From contig CAVYBY010000002.1 in the NCBI GenBank assembly GCA_963766935.1, positions 372,001 to 436,000 of the forward strand: a stretch of 64,000 nt of DNA, written 5' to 3'. Numbering within the stretch: position 1 is the first letter of the stretch; every line of letters begins with the position of its first letter. The notes beneath the pieces are model-generated. The model made no database searches, was not told the origin of the DNA, and worked only from the letters and a program-made list of their open reading frames with translations. Both the position numbers and the translations under genes were made by a program. The stretch is from CAVYBY01 sp963766935. GTDB taxonomy: Bacteria > Actinomycetota > UBA4738 > HRBIN12. Below, one piece after another: positions 24,486-32,922 of this stretch.

Positions 24486-25949
24486 ATGGGCGACACCACG
24501 AACGACGGCGCCGAGCGGTCCCGGTTCGCAGCCGGGGTCATCCCCTATACGGAGATGGGCTACTGGCGGCCCGACTACGAACCCGAGGACTCCGACATCC
24601 TGGCCGCGTTCCGGATCACCCCCCAGCGGGGCGTCTCGCCGGAGGAGGCCGGGGCGGCCGTCGCCGGCGAGTCATCGACGGCGACCTGGACCGTCGTGTG
24701 GACCGACCAGCTGACTGCGTACGACAACTACCAAGGCAAGTGCTACCGGGTGGAGCCGGTCCCGGGCACCGACCCGCCGCAGTACATCGCCTACATCGCG
24801 TACAAGCTGGATCTGTTCGAGGAGGGATCGATCGCCAACATGACCTCCTCGATCATCGGGAACGTCTTCGGCTTCAAGGCGCTCCTGGCGCTTCGCCTGG
24901 AGGACCTGCGCGTGCCGCCCGAGTACCTCAAGACCTTCCAGGGACCGCCGCACGGCATCGTGATCGAGCGCGAGATGCTCAACAAGTACGGGCGGCCGCT
25001 CCTGGGCGCCACGGTGAAGCCCAAGCTCGGGCTCAGCCCGCGAAACTACGGACGCGTCGTCTACGAGGCGCTTCGAGGCGGCCTCGACTTCACCAAGGAC
25101 GACGAGAACACCAACTCCCAGCCGTTCAACCGCTGGCGCGACCGGTACCTCTACTGCATGGAGGCCGTGAACCGGTCCATCGAGCAGACGGGCGAGCTCA
25201 AGGGGCACTACCTGAACGTGACCGCGGCAACCATGGAGCAGATGTACGAGCGGGCCGAGTTCGCGAAAGAGCTCGGGAGTGTCGTGATCATGATGGACCT
25301 CACGGTCGGCTTCACCGCGATGGCGTCCATGTCGAACTGGGCGCGCGCGAACGGCGTACTCCTGCACCTGCACCGGGCCGGGCATTCCACGTACACGCGC
25401 CAGAAGACGCACGGCGTCAACTTCCGCGTGATCGCGAAGTGGTGCCGCATGCTCGGCGTCGACCACATCCACGCGGGAACCGTCGTCGGCAAGCTCGAGG
25501 GCGACCCGAACGCCATCAAGGGCTACTACGACACCTGCCGCGAGAATCGGAACCCCGAGAACCGCGTGATCGGGCACTACTTCGATCAGGACTGGATGCA
25601 CATGCCGGGCGTGATGCCGGTCGCCTCGGGCGGCATCCACGCCGGCCAGACGCACCAGCTCCTGCACTACCTCGGCGAGGACGTCATCCTGCAGTTCGGC
25701 GGCGGAACGATCGGCCACCCCATGGGCGTGGCCGCCGGGGCCGCGGCCAACCGCGTCGCGGTCGAGGCCATGATCAAGGCCCGCAACGAGGGCCGCGAGC
25801 TGATGCGCGAGGGCCCCGACGTCCTGAAGGCCGCAGCCCGGCACTCGCCGGAGCTCGCGGCCGCGCTCGACGTCTGGGGAGACGTGACCTTCGAGTACGA
25901 GTCGACCGACACGCCGGACGTGACCGTGACCGAGACGCCGGTGAGCTGA
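24486..25949 (+). CDS. cbbL: Ribulose-bisphosphate carboxylase large subunit, red-type form I
   Basis: A 487-residue RuBisCO large chain. All catalytic landmarks are present: GATVKPKLG (K178, K180), the carbamylated lysine K204 with D206 and E207 in GGLDFTKDDEN, LHLHRAGHSTYTRQ, and loop 6 GTVVGKLEG with K337. GESSTATWTVVWTDQLT and the RAGHSTYTR segment resemble form IC/ID (red type, as in Cupriavidus) rather than plant-type IB. The enzyme fixes CO2 on ribulose bisphosphate. It forms an operon with cbbS (1-base overlap) and cbbX. No phosphoribulokinase gene is present in the window. Confidence 0.97.
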   Translation: MGDTTNDGAERSRFAAGVIPYTEMGYWRPDYEPEDSDILAAFRITPQRGVSPEEAGAAVAGESSTATWTVVWTDQLTAYDNYQGKCYRVEPVPGTDPPQYIAYIAYKLDLFEEGSIANMTSSIIGNVFGFKALLALRLEDLRVPPEYLKTFQGPPHGIVIEREMLNKYGRPLLGATVKPKLGLSPRNYGRVVYEALRGGLDFTKDDENTNSQPFNRWRDRYLYCMEAVNRSIEQTGELKGHYLNVTAATMEQMYERAEFAKELGSVVIMMDLTVGFTAMASMSNWARANGVLLHLHRAGHSTYTRQKTHGVNFRVIAKWCRMLGVDHIHAGTVVGKLEGDPNAIKGYYDTCRENRNPENRVIGHYFDQDWMHMPGVMPVASGGIHAGQTHQLLHYLGEDVILQFGGGTIGHPMGVAAGAAANRVAVEAMIKARNEGRELMREGPDVLKAAARHSPELAAALDVWGDVTFEYESTDTPDVTVTETPVS

Positions 25950-26362
25950 TGCGGATCACCCAGGGAACGTTCTCGTATCTGCCGGATCTCACCGACGACG
26001 AGATCCGGATGCAGATCCAGTACGGCATCGACCGTGGCTGGGCCGTCGCCATCGAGTACACCGACGACCCGCATCCGCGCAACGTCTACTGGGAGATGTG
26101 GGGCATGCCGATGTTCGATCTCGCCGACGCCGCCGGCCCGGCGCTTGAGGTCGCGCGCTGCCGCGAGGCGTTCCCTCGTCACTACGTGCGGGTCAACCTC
26201 TACGACTCCTCGCTCACCAAGATGACGGTCGCGCTCCAGTTCCTGGTCCAGCGCCCGGCGGACGAGCCTGGGTTCCGGCTGGACCGTCAGGAGTCGCACG
26301 ACCGGGTCATCCGCTACACGCTGCATCCCTACGCGCTGGACCGCCCGTCCGGCGAGCGGTAG
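25949..26362 (+). CDS. cbbS: Ribulose-bisphosphate carboxylase small subunit
   Basis: A 137-residue small subunit with FSYLPDLTDDEIRMQIQYGI at the N-terminus and YWEMWGMPMFDL in the middle, standard for form I. The C-terminal extension (RVIRYTLHPYALDRPSGER) is the hairpin-forming tail seen in red-type small subunits, which shapes the central pore of the L8S8 complex. ATG 25949 overlaps the cbbL stop by one base, so translation is coupled. Confidence 0.96.
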   Translation: MRITQGTFSYLPDLTDDEIRMQIQYGIDRGWAVAIEYTDDPHPRNVYWEMWGMPMFDLADAAGPALEVARCREAFPRHYVRVNLYDSSLTKMTVALQFLVQRPADEPGFRLDRQESHDRVIRYTLHPYALDRPSGER

Positions 26363-26366
26363 AGCG

Positions 26367-27407
26367 ATGTCCGACCCCGTCGCGCCCAACATGGGCCCCG
26401 GCCTGCGCGAGGGCGTCTCGGACCGGTTCGGCCGCGCGGAAGTCGACCCACGGTTCCGCGATCTCGACGAGTCGGAGATCCCGGACGACACCGAGGTCGA
26501 CGTCAAGGAGATCCTCGAGGACTCGCGGCTGGAGGAGGTGCTGGGCGACCTCGATCGCGAGCTGGTCGCGCTCGACGAGGTAAAGGCGCGGATCCGCGAG
26601 ATCGCCTCGCTCCTGCTCGTCGATCGCCTCCGCCGCCGGATCGGGCTCGAGGCGGAGGCTCCGACGCTCCACATGAGCTTCACCGGCAACCCCGGGACCG
26701 GCAAGACCACCGTCGCGAAGAAGATGGGCCAGATCCTCTTCCGGCTCGGCTACCTGCGGAAGGGCCACCTCGTGAGCGTCTCGCGGGACGACCTCGTCGG
26801 TCAGTACGTCGGGCACACGGCACCCAAGACGCGCGAGGCGATCGCCCGGGCGATGGGAGGCGTGCTCTTCATCGACGAGGCGTACCTGATCTACCGCGTC
26901 GACAACGAGCGCGACTACGGGCAGGAGACGGTCGAGATCCTCCTCGAGGCCATGGAGAACCAGCGCGAGGACCTGTGCGTCGTCATGGCGGGCTACAAGG
27001 AGCAGATGGACCGGTTCTTCACCGACGTCCCGGGCCTGTCCTCCCGCATCGCCCACCACATCGACTTCCCCGACTACTCGATCGGCGAGCTGATGTCGAT
27101 CGGGCGGCTGATGGCCGGTGAGCAGCGGTACCGGCTGACCGGTGAGGCCGAGGCGGCGTTCGAGGACTACCTGCGCCTGCGGATGGAGCAGCCGAGGTTC
27201 GCGAACGGACGGAGCGTCCGAAACGCGCTCGACCGCGTGCGCATGCGTCACGCGATCCGGTTGTACGAGGCGGCTCGCTCGGGCCGGCCGGTCACGAAGC
27301 GCGACCTCATGACGATCGAGGCGGACGACATCCGCAAGAGCCGCGTCTTCGAGGGCGGGGTGTATCCGGGCGGCGCCCAGGGTCCGGCGAAGACGCTCGA
27401 GTCCTGA
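26367..27407 (+). CDS. cbbX: CbbX, red-type RuBisCO activase (AAA+)
   Basis: A 346-residue AAA+ protein. Walker A is GNPGTGKTTVA, Walker B is GGVLFIDEAYLIY, and the sensor/arginine-finger region includes PGLSSRIAHHIDFPDY. SRDDLVGQYVGHTAPKT is the pore loop region typical of CbbX, which pulls on the RuBisCO large-subunit tail to release inhibitory sugar phosphates. An N-terminal extension of about 60 residues (acidic, EIPDDTEVDVKEILE) precedes the ATPase core. It starts 4 bases after cbbS. Confidence 0.95.
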   Translation: MSDPVAPNMGPGLREGVSDRFGRAEVDPRFRDLDESEIPDDTEVDVKEILEDSRLEEVLGDLDRELVALDEVKARIREIASLLLVDRLRRRIGLEAEAPTLHMSFTGNPGTGKTTVAKKMGQILFRLGYLRKGHLVSVSRDDLVGQYVGHTAPKTREAIARAMGGVLFIDEAYLIYRVDNERDYGQETVEILLEAMENQREDLCVVMAGYKEQMDRFFTDVPGLSSRIAHHIDFPDYSIGELMSIGRLMAGEQRYRLTGEAEAAFEDYLRLRMEQPRFANGRSVRNALDRVRMRHAIRLYEAARSGRPVTKRDLMTIEADDIRKSRVFEGGVYPGGAQGPAKTLES

Positions 27408-27455
27408 CGGCGCGGCTCGGCCCGTCGCCGGACCGAGGGCTGAGAGAATCCGCCC

Positions 27456-28610
27456 ATGGCCACGGCGTCGACGCGAACCCCGCCGCGGGCGGAGGTGATC
27501 GGCTCGCTGCTTCGGCCCCCGGCGCTCCGGGAGGCCGTCGAGTCCTTCTACGAGCGCGGCCACTCGGCCGTTCTCGCCGAGGAGCGAGCCAAGGACCGGA
27601 CGACGCTCCGCGAGATCGAGGACGCGGCGATCCGCGAGGCGGTGCGGCGGCAGGTCGACCTCGGCCTCGACGTGGTGACCGACGGCGAGTTCCGCCGCTT
27701 CATGTTCATGAACTCCTTCTACGACGCCGTCGAAGGCGTCCGGACCGGCAAGACAGTGAGCTTTCGTAACGATCGTGGCGACGACGTCGAGCTCAACATC
27801 CATGAGATCGCCGGGCGGCTTCGTCCGGTCGACTCGCCGGCAGCGCGGGAGGCGGGGTTCCTCGCGGCGTTGCCGGACGCGCCCGTGTTCAAGGTGACGT
27901 TCCCGGCGGCGTCGATCTTCGCGCACCCGCTGACGACGGTGGTGGGCCCCGGCGGCGGCGGGTACTCGTCGCTGGAGGCGTTCGTGGCACACGCCGTCGA
28001 GATCGAGCGGTCGCTCGTCGCCGACGCGGTGGCCGCCGGTGCCCCCTACGTGCAGTTCGACTTCCCCCTGTACCCGTATCTCTGCGACCCGGCGTGGATC
28101 TCGCGGTTCGAGGCCGCAGGGCATCGCGTCGAGGACGTCCTCGAGCGCGCGCTTGCGGCGGATCGGGCCGTGCTGGAGGGCATTCCTTCGAACGTCCGCA
28201 CCGGCCTGCACATCTGCCGCGGGAACTACCGATCGTCGTGGATGTGCGAGGGCTCGCTGGAGCCGGTGGCGGAGCGCGTGTTCGACCTGCCCTATGACTC
28301 CTTCCTGGTCGAGTGGGATGACGAGGGGCGCGACGGCGGGTTCGAGCCCGTGCGGTTCCTGCGCGAGGGCTCCGTGATGGTGATGGGGATCGTCTCGACG
28401 AAGACTCCGGTGTTGGAGGACGAGGACGACCTCGTCCGCCGGATGGAAGAGGCGGCCGGGATCGTTGGCGGCATGGACCGGCTCGCGATCAGCCCTCAGT
28501 GCGGCTTCGCATCGGTCATCGTCGGCAACGAGATCGACGAGGAGACCCAATGGCGCAAGCTCGACCTCGTCAATCGCGTCGCGGATCGTCTCTGGGGATC
28601 CGGGGGGTAG
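27456..28610 (+). CDS. MetE C-terminal-like (cobalamin-independent methionine synthase family) protein
   Basis: A 384-residue barrel protein of the UROD/MetE-like superfamily. Seen are EVIGSLLRPPAL at the start, VVTDGEFRR, YVQFDFPLYPYL, the zinc-ligand-type HICRGNY segment, and ISPQCGFAS near the end. Only the C-terminal half of full MetE is present, as in archaeal-type or catabolic homologues that move methyl or thiol groups. The methyl donor is unknown. GAGAAT stands six bases before ATG 27456, which again fits a leaderless transcript. Confidence 0.82.
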   Translation: MATASTRTPPRAEVIGSLLRPPALREAVESFYERGHSAVLAEERAKDRTTLREIEDAAIREAVRRQVDLGLDVVTDGEFRRFMFMNSFYDAVEGVRTGKTVSFRNDRGDDVELNIHEIAGRLRPVDSPAAREAGFLAALPDAPVFKVTFPAASIFAHPLTTVVGPGGGGYSSLEAFVAHAVEIERSLVADAVAAGAPYVQFDFPLYPYLCDPAWISRFEAAGHRVEDVLERALAADRAVLEGIPSNVRTGLHICRGNYRSSWMCEGSLEPVAERVFDLPYDSFLVEWDDEGRDGGFEPVRFLREGSVMVMGIVSTKTPVLEDEDDLVRRMEEAAGIVGGMDRLAISPQCGFASVIVGNEIDEETQWRKLDLVNRVADRLWGSGG

Positions 28611-28663
28611 GTCCGGCGGACCACGTGCGGGTTGCGACGAGGAGGCGTGTCAGTCCCTCGTCC

Positions 28664-28669
28664 TACACT
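28664..28669 (+). promoter_or_regulatory. -10 element of the HNH gene
   Basis: TACACT, then seven bases, then GTG 28677. The spacing puts the transcription start at the start codon. Confidence 0.5.
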
Positions 28670-28683
28670 CGAACACGTGTTCG
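28670..28683. promoter_or_regulatory. LexA (SOS) box
   Basis: CGAACACGTGTTCG is a perfect 14-base palindrome and an exact fit to the actinobacterial/Bacillus LexA consensus CGAAC-n4-GTTCG. It directly follows the TACACT -10 element and covers the GTG start codon, so LexA binding would block initiation. Confidence 0.85.
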
Positions 28684-29918
28684 CCACGGATCAACGTCGA
28701 GGTTCGCTGCCATCGATCGCGCGACTGCGCGGAGCGGTGGATCAACTCACGAGCGCCCTTCGAGGATTCGCTCCGGCGGACGAACCCCTCGGTGGTGACG
28801 AGCTCGAGCGGGTCTTCGGTGAGCTGACGGCGCTCGGAAAGGCGCTGGAGGTCACGCGGCTCGGTTTGCTGGCTCGGATCGATCGAGAACGGACATGGGC
28901 CGCGGATGGGCACGCGTCGTCGACCTCGTGGGTGGCGAGTCGGTTCGGTGAGACCGGTCCTGCGGCTGCGGCCGACGTCCACACCGCGCGAGCGCTCGAG
29001 CAGATGCCGAAGACGAAAGCGGCGCTCGCCGCCGGAGACGTCGCCAGATCCGCGGTGCGAATGCTCGTGCAGGCTCACCGCGTGGCGCCGGAGGCATTCG
29101 GCGCAGTCGAGGAGCGTCTCGTCGATGCCGCGCGCGTCCTGCCGGGCCGCGAGCTGGAACGCACGGTCGCCGCGTGGACCGAACAAGCCGACGCGGAAGC
29201 AGCCCGTCGCGATGCCGAGCACGCCTACCGCAGACGCAACCTTCACCTGTCCACGACGCTCTCTGGGATGGTCCGGTTGACCGGCGAGCTCGACCGGCCG
29301 GCCGGGGAGGCCTTCATCACGGCGATCGCGGCGGAGGTGGACCGGCAGGTTCGAGCTGCCGACCCGACCGACACGAGGACGCCGGAGCAACGGCGCGCCG
29401 ACGCGCTCGGCGAGATCACGGACGCATACCTCCGCCGGCGCGACCGGCCGACGGTCGCCGGTGAGCGACCGCACGTCTCGATCGTGGTCGACCTCGAAAC
29501 CATGAAGGGGCTCCCCGGTCGATCCGATGCCGAGCACACTGGGCGCATGCCGACCGAAGCGGTGCGGGGGCTCACCTGCGATGCGGTCATCAGCCGGATC
29601 GTGATGGCCGGCCGTTCGGTGCCGCTCGACGTGGGGCGCCGGACGCCGGTCGTCTCGCCGGCGCTCCGCCGTGCGCTGATCGCGCGCGATCGAGGCTGCG
29701 TCTTCGCCAACTGTGGTCGCCGGGCGGACTGGTGCGACGCCCACCACGTTCGCCACTGGGCGGACGGCGGGTCGACCAGGCTCGAGAACCTGGTGCTCCT
29801 CTGCCGGTTTCACCACCGCCTGGTGCATTTGGGCAGGTTCCATCTGGAGATGGTCGATTCGCTTCCGGTCGTGTGGAACCACGACTGGGGCGAAGTCGAG
29901 GTCGGGGGACGGCAATGA
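28677..29918 (+). CDS. DUF222 and HNH endonuclease-domain protein (13E12 type)
   Basis: A 413-residue protein. The N-terminal DUF222 domain covers about residues 20-270 (helical, with ALGKALEVTRLGLLARIDRE and STSWVASRFGETG). The C-terminal HNH nuclease domain shows RDRGCVFANCGRRADWCDAHHVRHWADGGST, given here as RDRGCVFANCG then WCDAHHVRHW, and NLVLLCRFHHRLVH, with zinc cysteines and the catalytic histidine. Members are multi-copy in actinobacteria and are known in M. tuberculosis as 13E12 repeat proteins. GTG 28677 is chosen because it lies 7 bases after a -10 box and inside the LexA box; TTG 28632 and GTG 28647 are upstream alternatives. The gene is probably induced by DNA damage. Confidence 0.85.
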   Translation: MFATDQRRGSLPSIARLRGAVDQLTSALRGFAPADEPLGGDELERVFGELTALGKALEVTRLGLLARIDRERTWAADGHASSTSWVASRFGETGPAAAADVHTARALEQMPKTKAALAAGDVARSAVRMLVQAHRVAPEAFGAVEERLVDAARVLPGRELERTVAAWTEQADAEAARRDAEHAYRRRNLHLSTTLSGMVRLTGELDRPAGEAFITAIAAEVDRQVRAADPTDTRTPEQRRADALGEITDAYLRRRDRPTVAGERPHVSIVVDLETMKGLPGRSDAEHTGRMPTEAVRGLTCDAVISRIVMAGRSVPLDVGRRTPVVSPALRRALIARDRGCVFANCGRRADWCDAHHVRHWADGGSTRLENLVLLCRFHHRLVHLGRFHLEMVDSLPVVWNHDWGEVEVGGRQ

Positions 29919-29967
29919 TGGTCAATGGGGTCCGATGATCGGCGCGAGCGTGCGGTCGATGAGTCGC

Positions 29968-30816
29968 TCAGTCGCGGCGCGGCGGGCGGATGCCGCGGAA
30001 CTCCCAGTCCCCGCCGAGGGCGGTCGAGACGACCTCCTCGGACTCGCTGGGCTGCGCGCCGACGTCGTCGCGGATCGGGACCGTTCCCTCGACGATCGTG
30101 TTGCGGAGCGTGCCGAGCCCCTCGACCTCGACCTCGACGACGTCGCCGGGCTCGACGGGGCGCGAGTTGGCGGGCGTGCCGGACAGGATCACGTCGCCCG
30201 GCTCGAGCGTGATGGTCCGCGCGATGTCCGCGACCAGATAGTGCATGTCCCAGATCATCTCGTCCGTCGTGCCGTCCTGGCGGACCTCGCCGTTCACGCG
30301 CGTGCGGATGCGCTTGCCGTGGAAGTCCCAGCCGGTGACGAGACCCGGGCCGAGTGGGCAGAGCGTGTCCGACCCCTTGACGCGGAGCATCGAGCCCGCG
30401 TCGGTGTCGCGGAAGTCGTGGAGCCCGAAGTCGTTGCCGATCGTGTACCCGAGGATGTGCGCGCCGGCCTCGGCCGGCTCGATGTGGCGGGAGCGCGAGC
30501 CGATGACGATCCCGATCTCGCCCTCATAGTTGAGGAAGCGGCATCGGGGCGGCCGCACGACCTCGCCGCCGTGGGCGTTGAGGGAGCTGACCGGCTTGTG
30601 GAAGTAGGTCGGAGCGGCGCCGAGCGTGGCGCCGAACTCCGCGCGGCGGCTCTCGTAGTTCAGATGGACGCAGATGATCTTGGTCGGCGTGACCGGCGGC
30701 AGATGCATCGGCTCGTCGAGCGGCATGCGGCGCCCGCCGGCGGCCACCAGCTCGTCTCCCTCGCGAACGACCTCGACCGGGGAGCCGTCCACCACGATTC
30801 GCCGCGTCTCCGTCAT
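29968..30816 (-). CDS. Fumarylacetoacetate hydrolase family protein (HpaG-like)
   Basis: A 282-residue FAH-family enzyme. The catalytic domain has IICVHLNYESRR, the metal-binding glutamates in FLNYEGEIGIVIG, GYTIGNDFGLHDFR, and EPGDVILSGTPANS near the end. Family members are 2-hydroxyhepta-2,4-diene-1,7-dioate isomerases, decarboxylases or acylpyruvate hydrolases of aromatic meta-cleavage routes. It could act after the extradiol dioxygenase at 9756, though it is 20 kb away. It is divergent from the acetoacetate-decarboxylase-like gene with 68 bases between the starts. Confidence 0.85.
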   Translation of the reverse strand: MTETRRIVVDGSPVEVVREGDELVAAGGRRMPLDEPMHLPPVTPTKIICVHLNYESRRAEFGATLGAAPTYFHKPVSSLNAHGGEVVRPPRCRFLNYEGEIGIVIGSRSRHIEPAEAGAHILGYTIGNDFGLHDFRDTDAGSMLRVKGSDTLCPLGPGLVTGWDFHGKRIRTRVNGEVRQDGTTDEMIWDMHYLVADIARTITLEPGDVILSGTPANSRPVEPGDVVEVEVEGLGTLRNTIVEGTVPIRDDVGAQPSESEEVVSTALGGDWEFRGIRPPRRD

Positions 30817-30871
30817 GTCTTGATCATGTCTCCGTTCTTGCTCCTTCGGGGGGCCGGCCGGAGCCGACGCG

Positions 30872-30877
30872 TAGGAT
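30872..30877 (+). promoter_or_regulatory. -10 element, leaderless promoter
   Basis: TAGGAT, seven bases (agaccgc), then GTG 30885. There is no ribosome site. Confidence 0.5.
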
Positions 30878-30884
30878 AGACCGC

Positions 30885-31673
30885 GTGCCGGAGTTGAAGG
30901 GGTTCCTGGTCCCGCGGACGCCGGGCGGGCAGGCCTCGATCATTCCGCCCCCGCCCTGGCACTACTCCGGTGACGTCCTCACCGTGGAGTACCGGGCCGA
31001 CCCCGCGGCGGTCGCGGCGCTGCTCCCCGACGGCGTCGATCCGGCCGAGGACGAGCCCGGCGCCGTCGCGGTGATCTTCGCGGACTGGCAGTCGTGCGGT
31101 GACGACGGCGCTGAGCTGCTCGACCCGGTGCGGGCTCAGTACAAAGAGGCCTTCGTCGTGGTCCGGTGCCGCTACGGCGGACAGACGTACTCGCGCTGCG
31201 TCTTCATCTGGGTCGACAAGGATTTCGCACTCGCCCGCGGCTGGTTCCAGGGCTACCCCAAGAAGATCGGCTCGATCTGGATGACACGGCCGGTGACGGT
31301 CGGCCGTGCCGGCCCGCGGCTCGAACCGGGCGGCACGTTCGGCGCGACCCTGGCGGCGAACGACCGGCGACTCGTCGACGTGCGCTTCACCATCGCCGGA
31401 CCGAGCGAGACGGGCGGGTTCGTCAACGCGCTCCCGATGCTGCACTCGCGGTGGATGCCCTCGATCGAGCCGGGAACCGGCGACGCGCTCGACGAGCTCG
31501 TGACGATGTCCTCGAGCGACGTGGAGCTGGGTCCGGTGTGGGGCGGTGACGCGGAGGTCGCCATCTACGATGCGCCGGGCGAGGAGCTGGCCGCGCTGCG
31601 CCCGATCGAGCCTATCGCGGCGTACTGGCGTCGGGTCGGCGCGACGTTCGCGGGAGGCAAGCGACTCGGCTGA
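30885..31673 (+). CDS. Acetoacetate decarboxylase family protein
   Basis: A 262-residue protein matching the acetoacetate decarboxylase (ADC) fold from residue 20 on. GWFQGYPKKIGSIW contains the lysine pair equivalent to the Schiff-base lysine of clostridial ADC. Many ADC-like proteins use other beta-keto or alpha-keto acids and some are hydratase-aldolases, so the exact reaction is open. It is divergent from an FAH-family hydrolase, which hints at a shared catabolic route. Confidence 0.8.
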   Translation: MPELKGFLVPRTPGGQASIIPPPPWHYSGDVLTVEYRADPAAVAALLPDGVDPAEDEPGAVAVIFADWQSCGDDGAELLDPVRAQYKEAFVVVRCRYGGQTYSRCVFIWVDKDFALARGWFQGYPKKIGSIWMTRPVTVGRAGPRLEPGGTFGATLAANDRRLVDVRFTIAGPSETGGFVNALPMLHSRWMPSIEPGTGDALDELVTMSSSDVELGPVWGGDAEVAIYDAPGEELAALRPIEPIAAYWRRVGATFAGGKRLG

Positions 31674-31713
31674 GGCTCGGCTGAACTGAAGGCCGGGCTG
31701 AGCCGAAGCCGCG

Positions 31714-32082
31714 TCAGGTGGCGGCCGGAGCCACCGGAACCTCGGCGTCCGCCTCGTGCAGCCACGAGACAACGAGCGGCCCGTCGGGACCCGCGACGGC
31801 GATCGCCTCGGCCTCGACGGCGATCTCGCTGCCGTCGGCGCGCCGGACGGTCAGCATGCCGGACCAGTGGTCGTCCTCCGGTGCCCCGGATTGCCCGGAG
31901 TCGAGGACGACGTCGTCCACGCTCAGGCTGAGCAGCTCGTCCAAGGGGTAGCCGAGAAGCCGCTGAGCGGCGTCGTTTGCGTCCACGTATCGCCGGTCCG
32001 GGTCGGTCACCAACAGGGCTTGACCCCCATGCGGCGTGGTGCCGCGCTGCGTCTCGGCGTTGCGTCCCAACAAGTCCCCCAT
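31714..32082 (-). CDS. Single PAS-domain protein
   Basis: A 122-residue protein made almost wholly of one PAS domain: ALLVTDPDRRYVDANDAAQRLLGYPLDELLSLSVDDVV, here cited as DANDAAQRLLGYPLDEL, and the later strand GMLTVRRADGSEIAVEAEAI. There is no kinase, cyclase or DNA-binding output domain, so it may pass a signal to a partner. ATG 32082 is the first start near the domain. It is divergent from the FAH gene at 32158. Confidence 0.7.
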   Translation of the reverse strand: MGDLLGRNAETQRGTTPHGGQALLVTDPDRRYVDANDAAQRLLGYPLDELLSLSVDDVVLDSGQSGAPEDDHWSGMLTVRRADGSEIAVEAEAIAVAGPDGPLVVSWLHEADAEVPVAPAAT

Positions 32083-32157
32083 TCGCGGTTGTCCTGCCAC
32101 CGTACTGCCTCTGCGCGCACCGGGGGAACCCCTGCGATGCGGTAGCCTCGTCGCGCC

Positions 32158-32922
32158 ATGCGACTCGTCCGATTCCGACACGGTGAGCGGATCGCCACGG
32201 GCGCGATCGAGCCCAATGAGGACGCCGTCCGCGTGCTGCGGGGCACCTTCTTCGAGGACCCCGTCCCTACGGGCGAGACGGTGCCCCTGGACGACGTCCG
32301 GCTGCTGGCTCCTGTGCTCCCGTCCAAAGCCGTGTGCGTCGCCAGAAACTATCCGGCCCACGCCGAGGAGTGGGCGCTCGACGTCCCGTCCGAGCCGATG
32401 CTGTTCCTCAAGCCCTCGACCGCCGTGATCGGGCCGCACGACCCGATTCCGCTTCTGCCGATCTCCAACCAGGTCGACCCCGAGGGCGAGCTGGTCGTCG
32501 TGATCGGCCGCCTCTCACGAAACGTTCGTGCGGAGGAGGCGTTCAAGGTCATCCTCGGCTACACGGTCGGCAACGACGTCACGCTTCGCGATCTCCAGCG
32601 AACCAAGGACCAGTGGGCGCGGGCGAAGGGCTTCGACGGTTCGTGCCCGCTCGGTCCGTGGGTCGAAACCGAGCTCGATCCGCTCGACCTCGGAATCGAG
32701 ACGCGCGTCAACGGCGAGGTGCGCCAATCGGGGCGGACCATCGACATGGTGCACGGCGTCGCCACGCTCATCGAGTACATCACGACGTTCATGACGCTCC
32801 TGCCCGGCGACGTGATCATGACCGGCACGCCGCCCGGGAAGGTCTCGCTCGCCGCCGGCGACGTCGTCGACGTGGAGATCGAGGGGATCGGGGTGCTGTC
32901 GAACCCGGTCGCCGGCGCGTGA
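32158..32922 (+). CDS. Fumarylacetoacetate hydrolase family protein, gltX-linked copy
   Basis: A 254-residue FAH-family protein with VCVARNYPAHAEEW, the metal site VDPEGELVVVIG, GYTVGNDVTLRDLQ and LPGDVIMTGTPPGK. In Mycobacterium and Streptomyces an FAH-family gene stands directly upstream of gltX, and the same order is seen here, with a GTGA overlap. It is therefore the conserved housekeeping copy, while the gene at 29968-30816 looks like the accessory one. TAGCCT at 32143-32148 is a likely -10 element. The reaction may be oxaloacetate or acylpyruvate decarboxylation or hydrolysis. Confidence 0.87.
   Translation: MRLVRFRHGERIATGAIEPNEDAVRVLRGTFFEDPVPTGETVPLDDVRLLAPVLPSKAVCVARNYPAHAEEWALDVPSEPMLFLKPSTAVIGPHDPIPLLPISNQVDPEGELVVVIGRLSRNVRAEEAFKVILGYTVGNDVTLRDLQRTKDQWARAKGFDGSCPLGPWVETELDPLDLGIETRVNGEVRQSGRTIDMVHGVATLIEYITTFMTLLPGDVIMTGTPPGKVSLAAGDVVDVEIEGIGVLSNPVAGA

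Noticed and set aside
29919..29967. Insertion sequence ends around the HNH gene
   Set aside because: No terminal inverted repeats, target duplications or transposase were seen on either side of 28600-29970.
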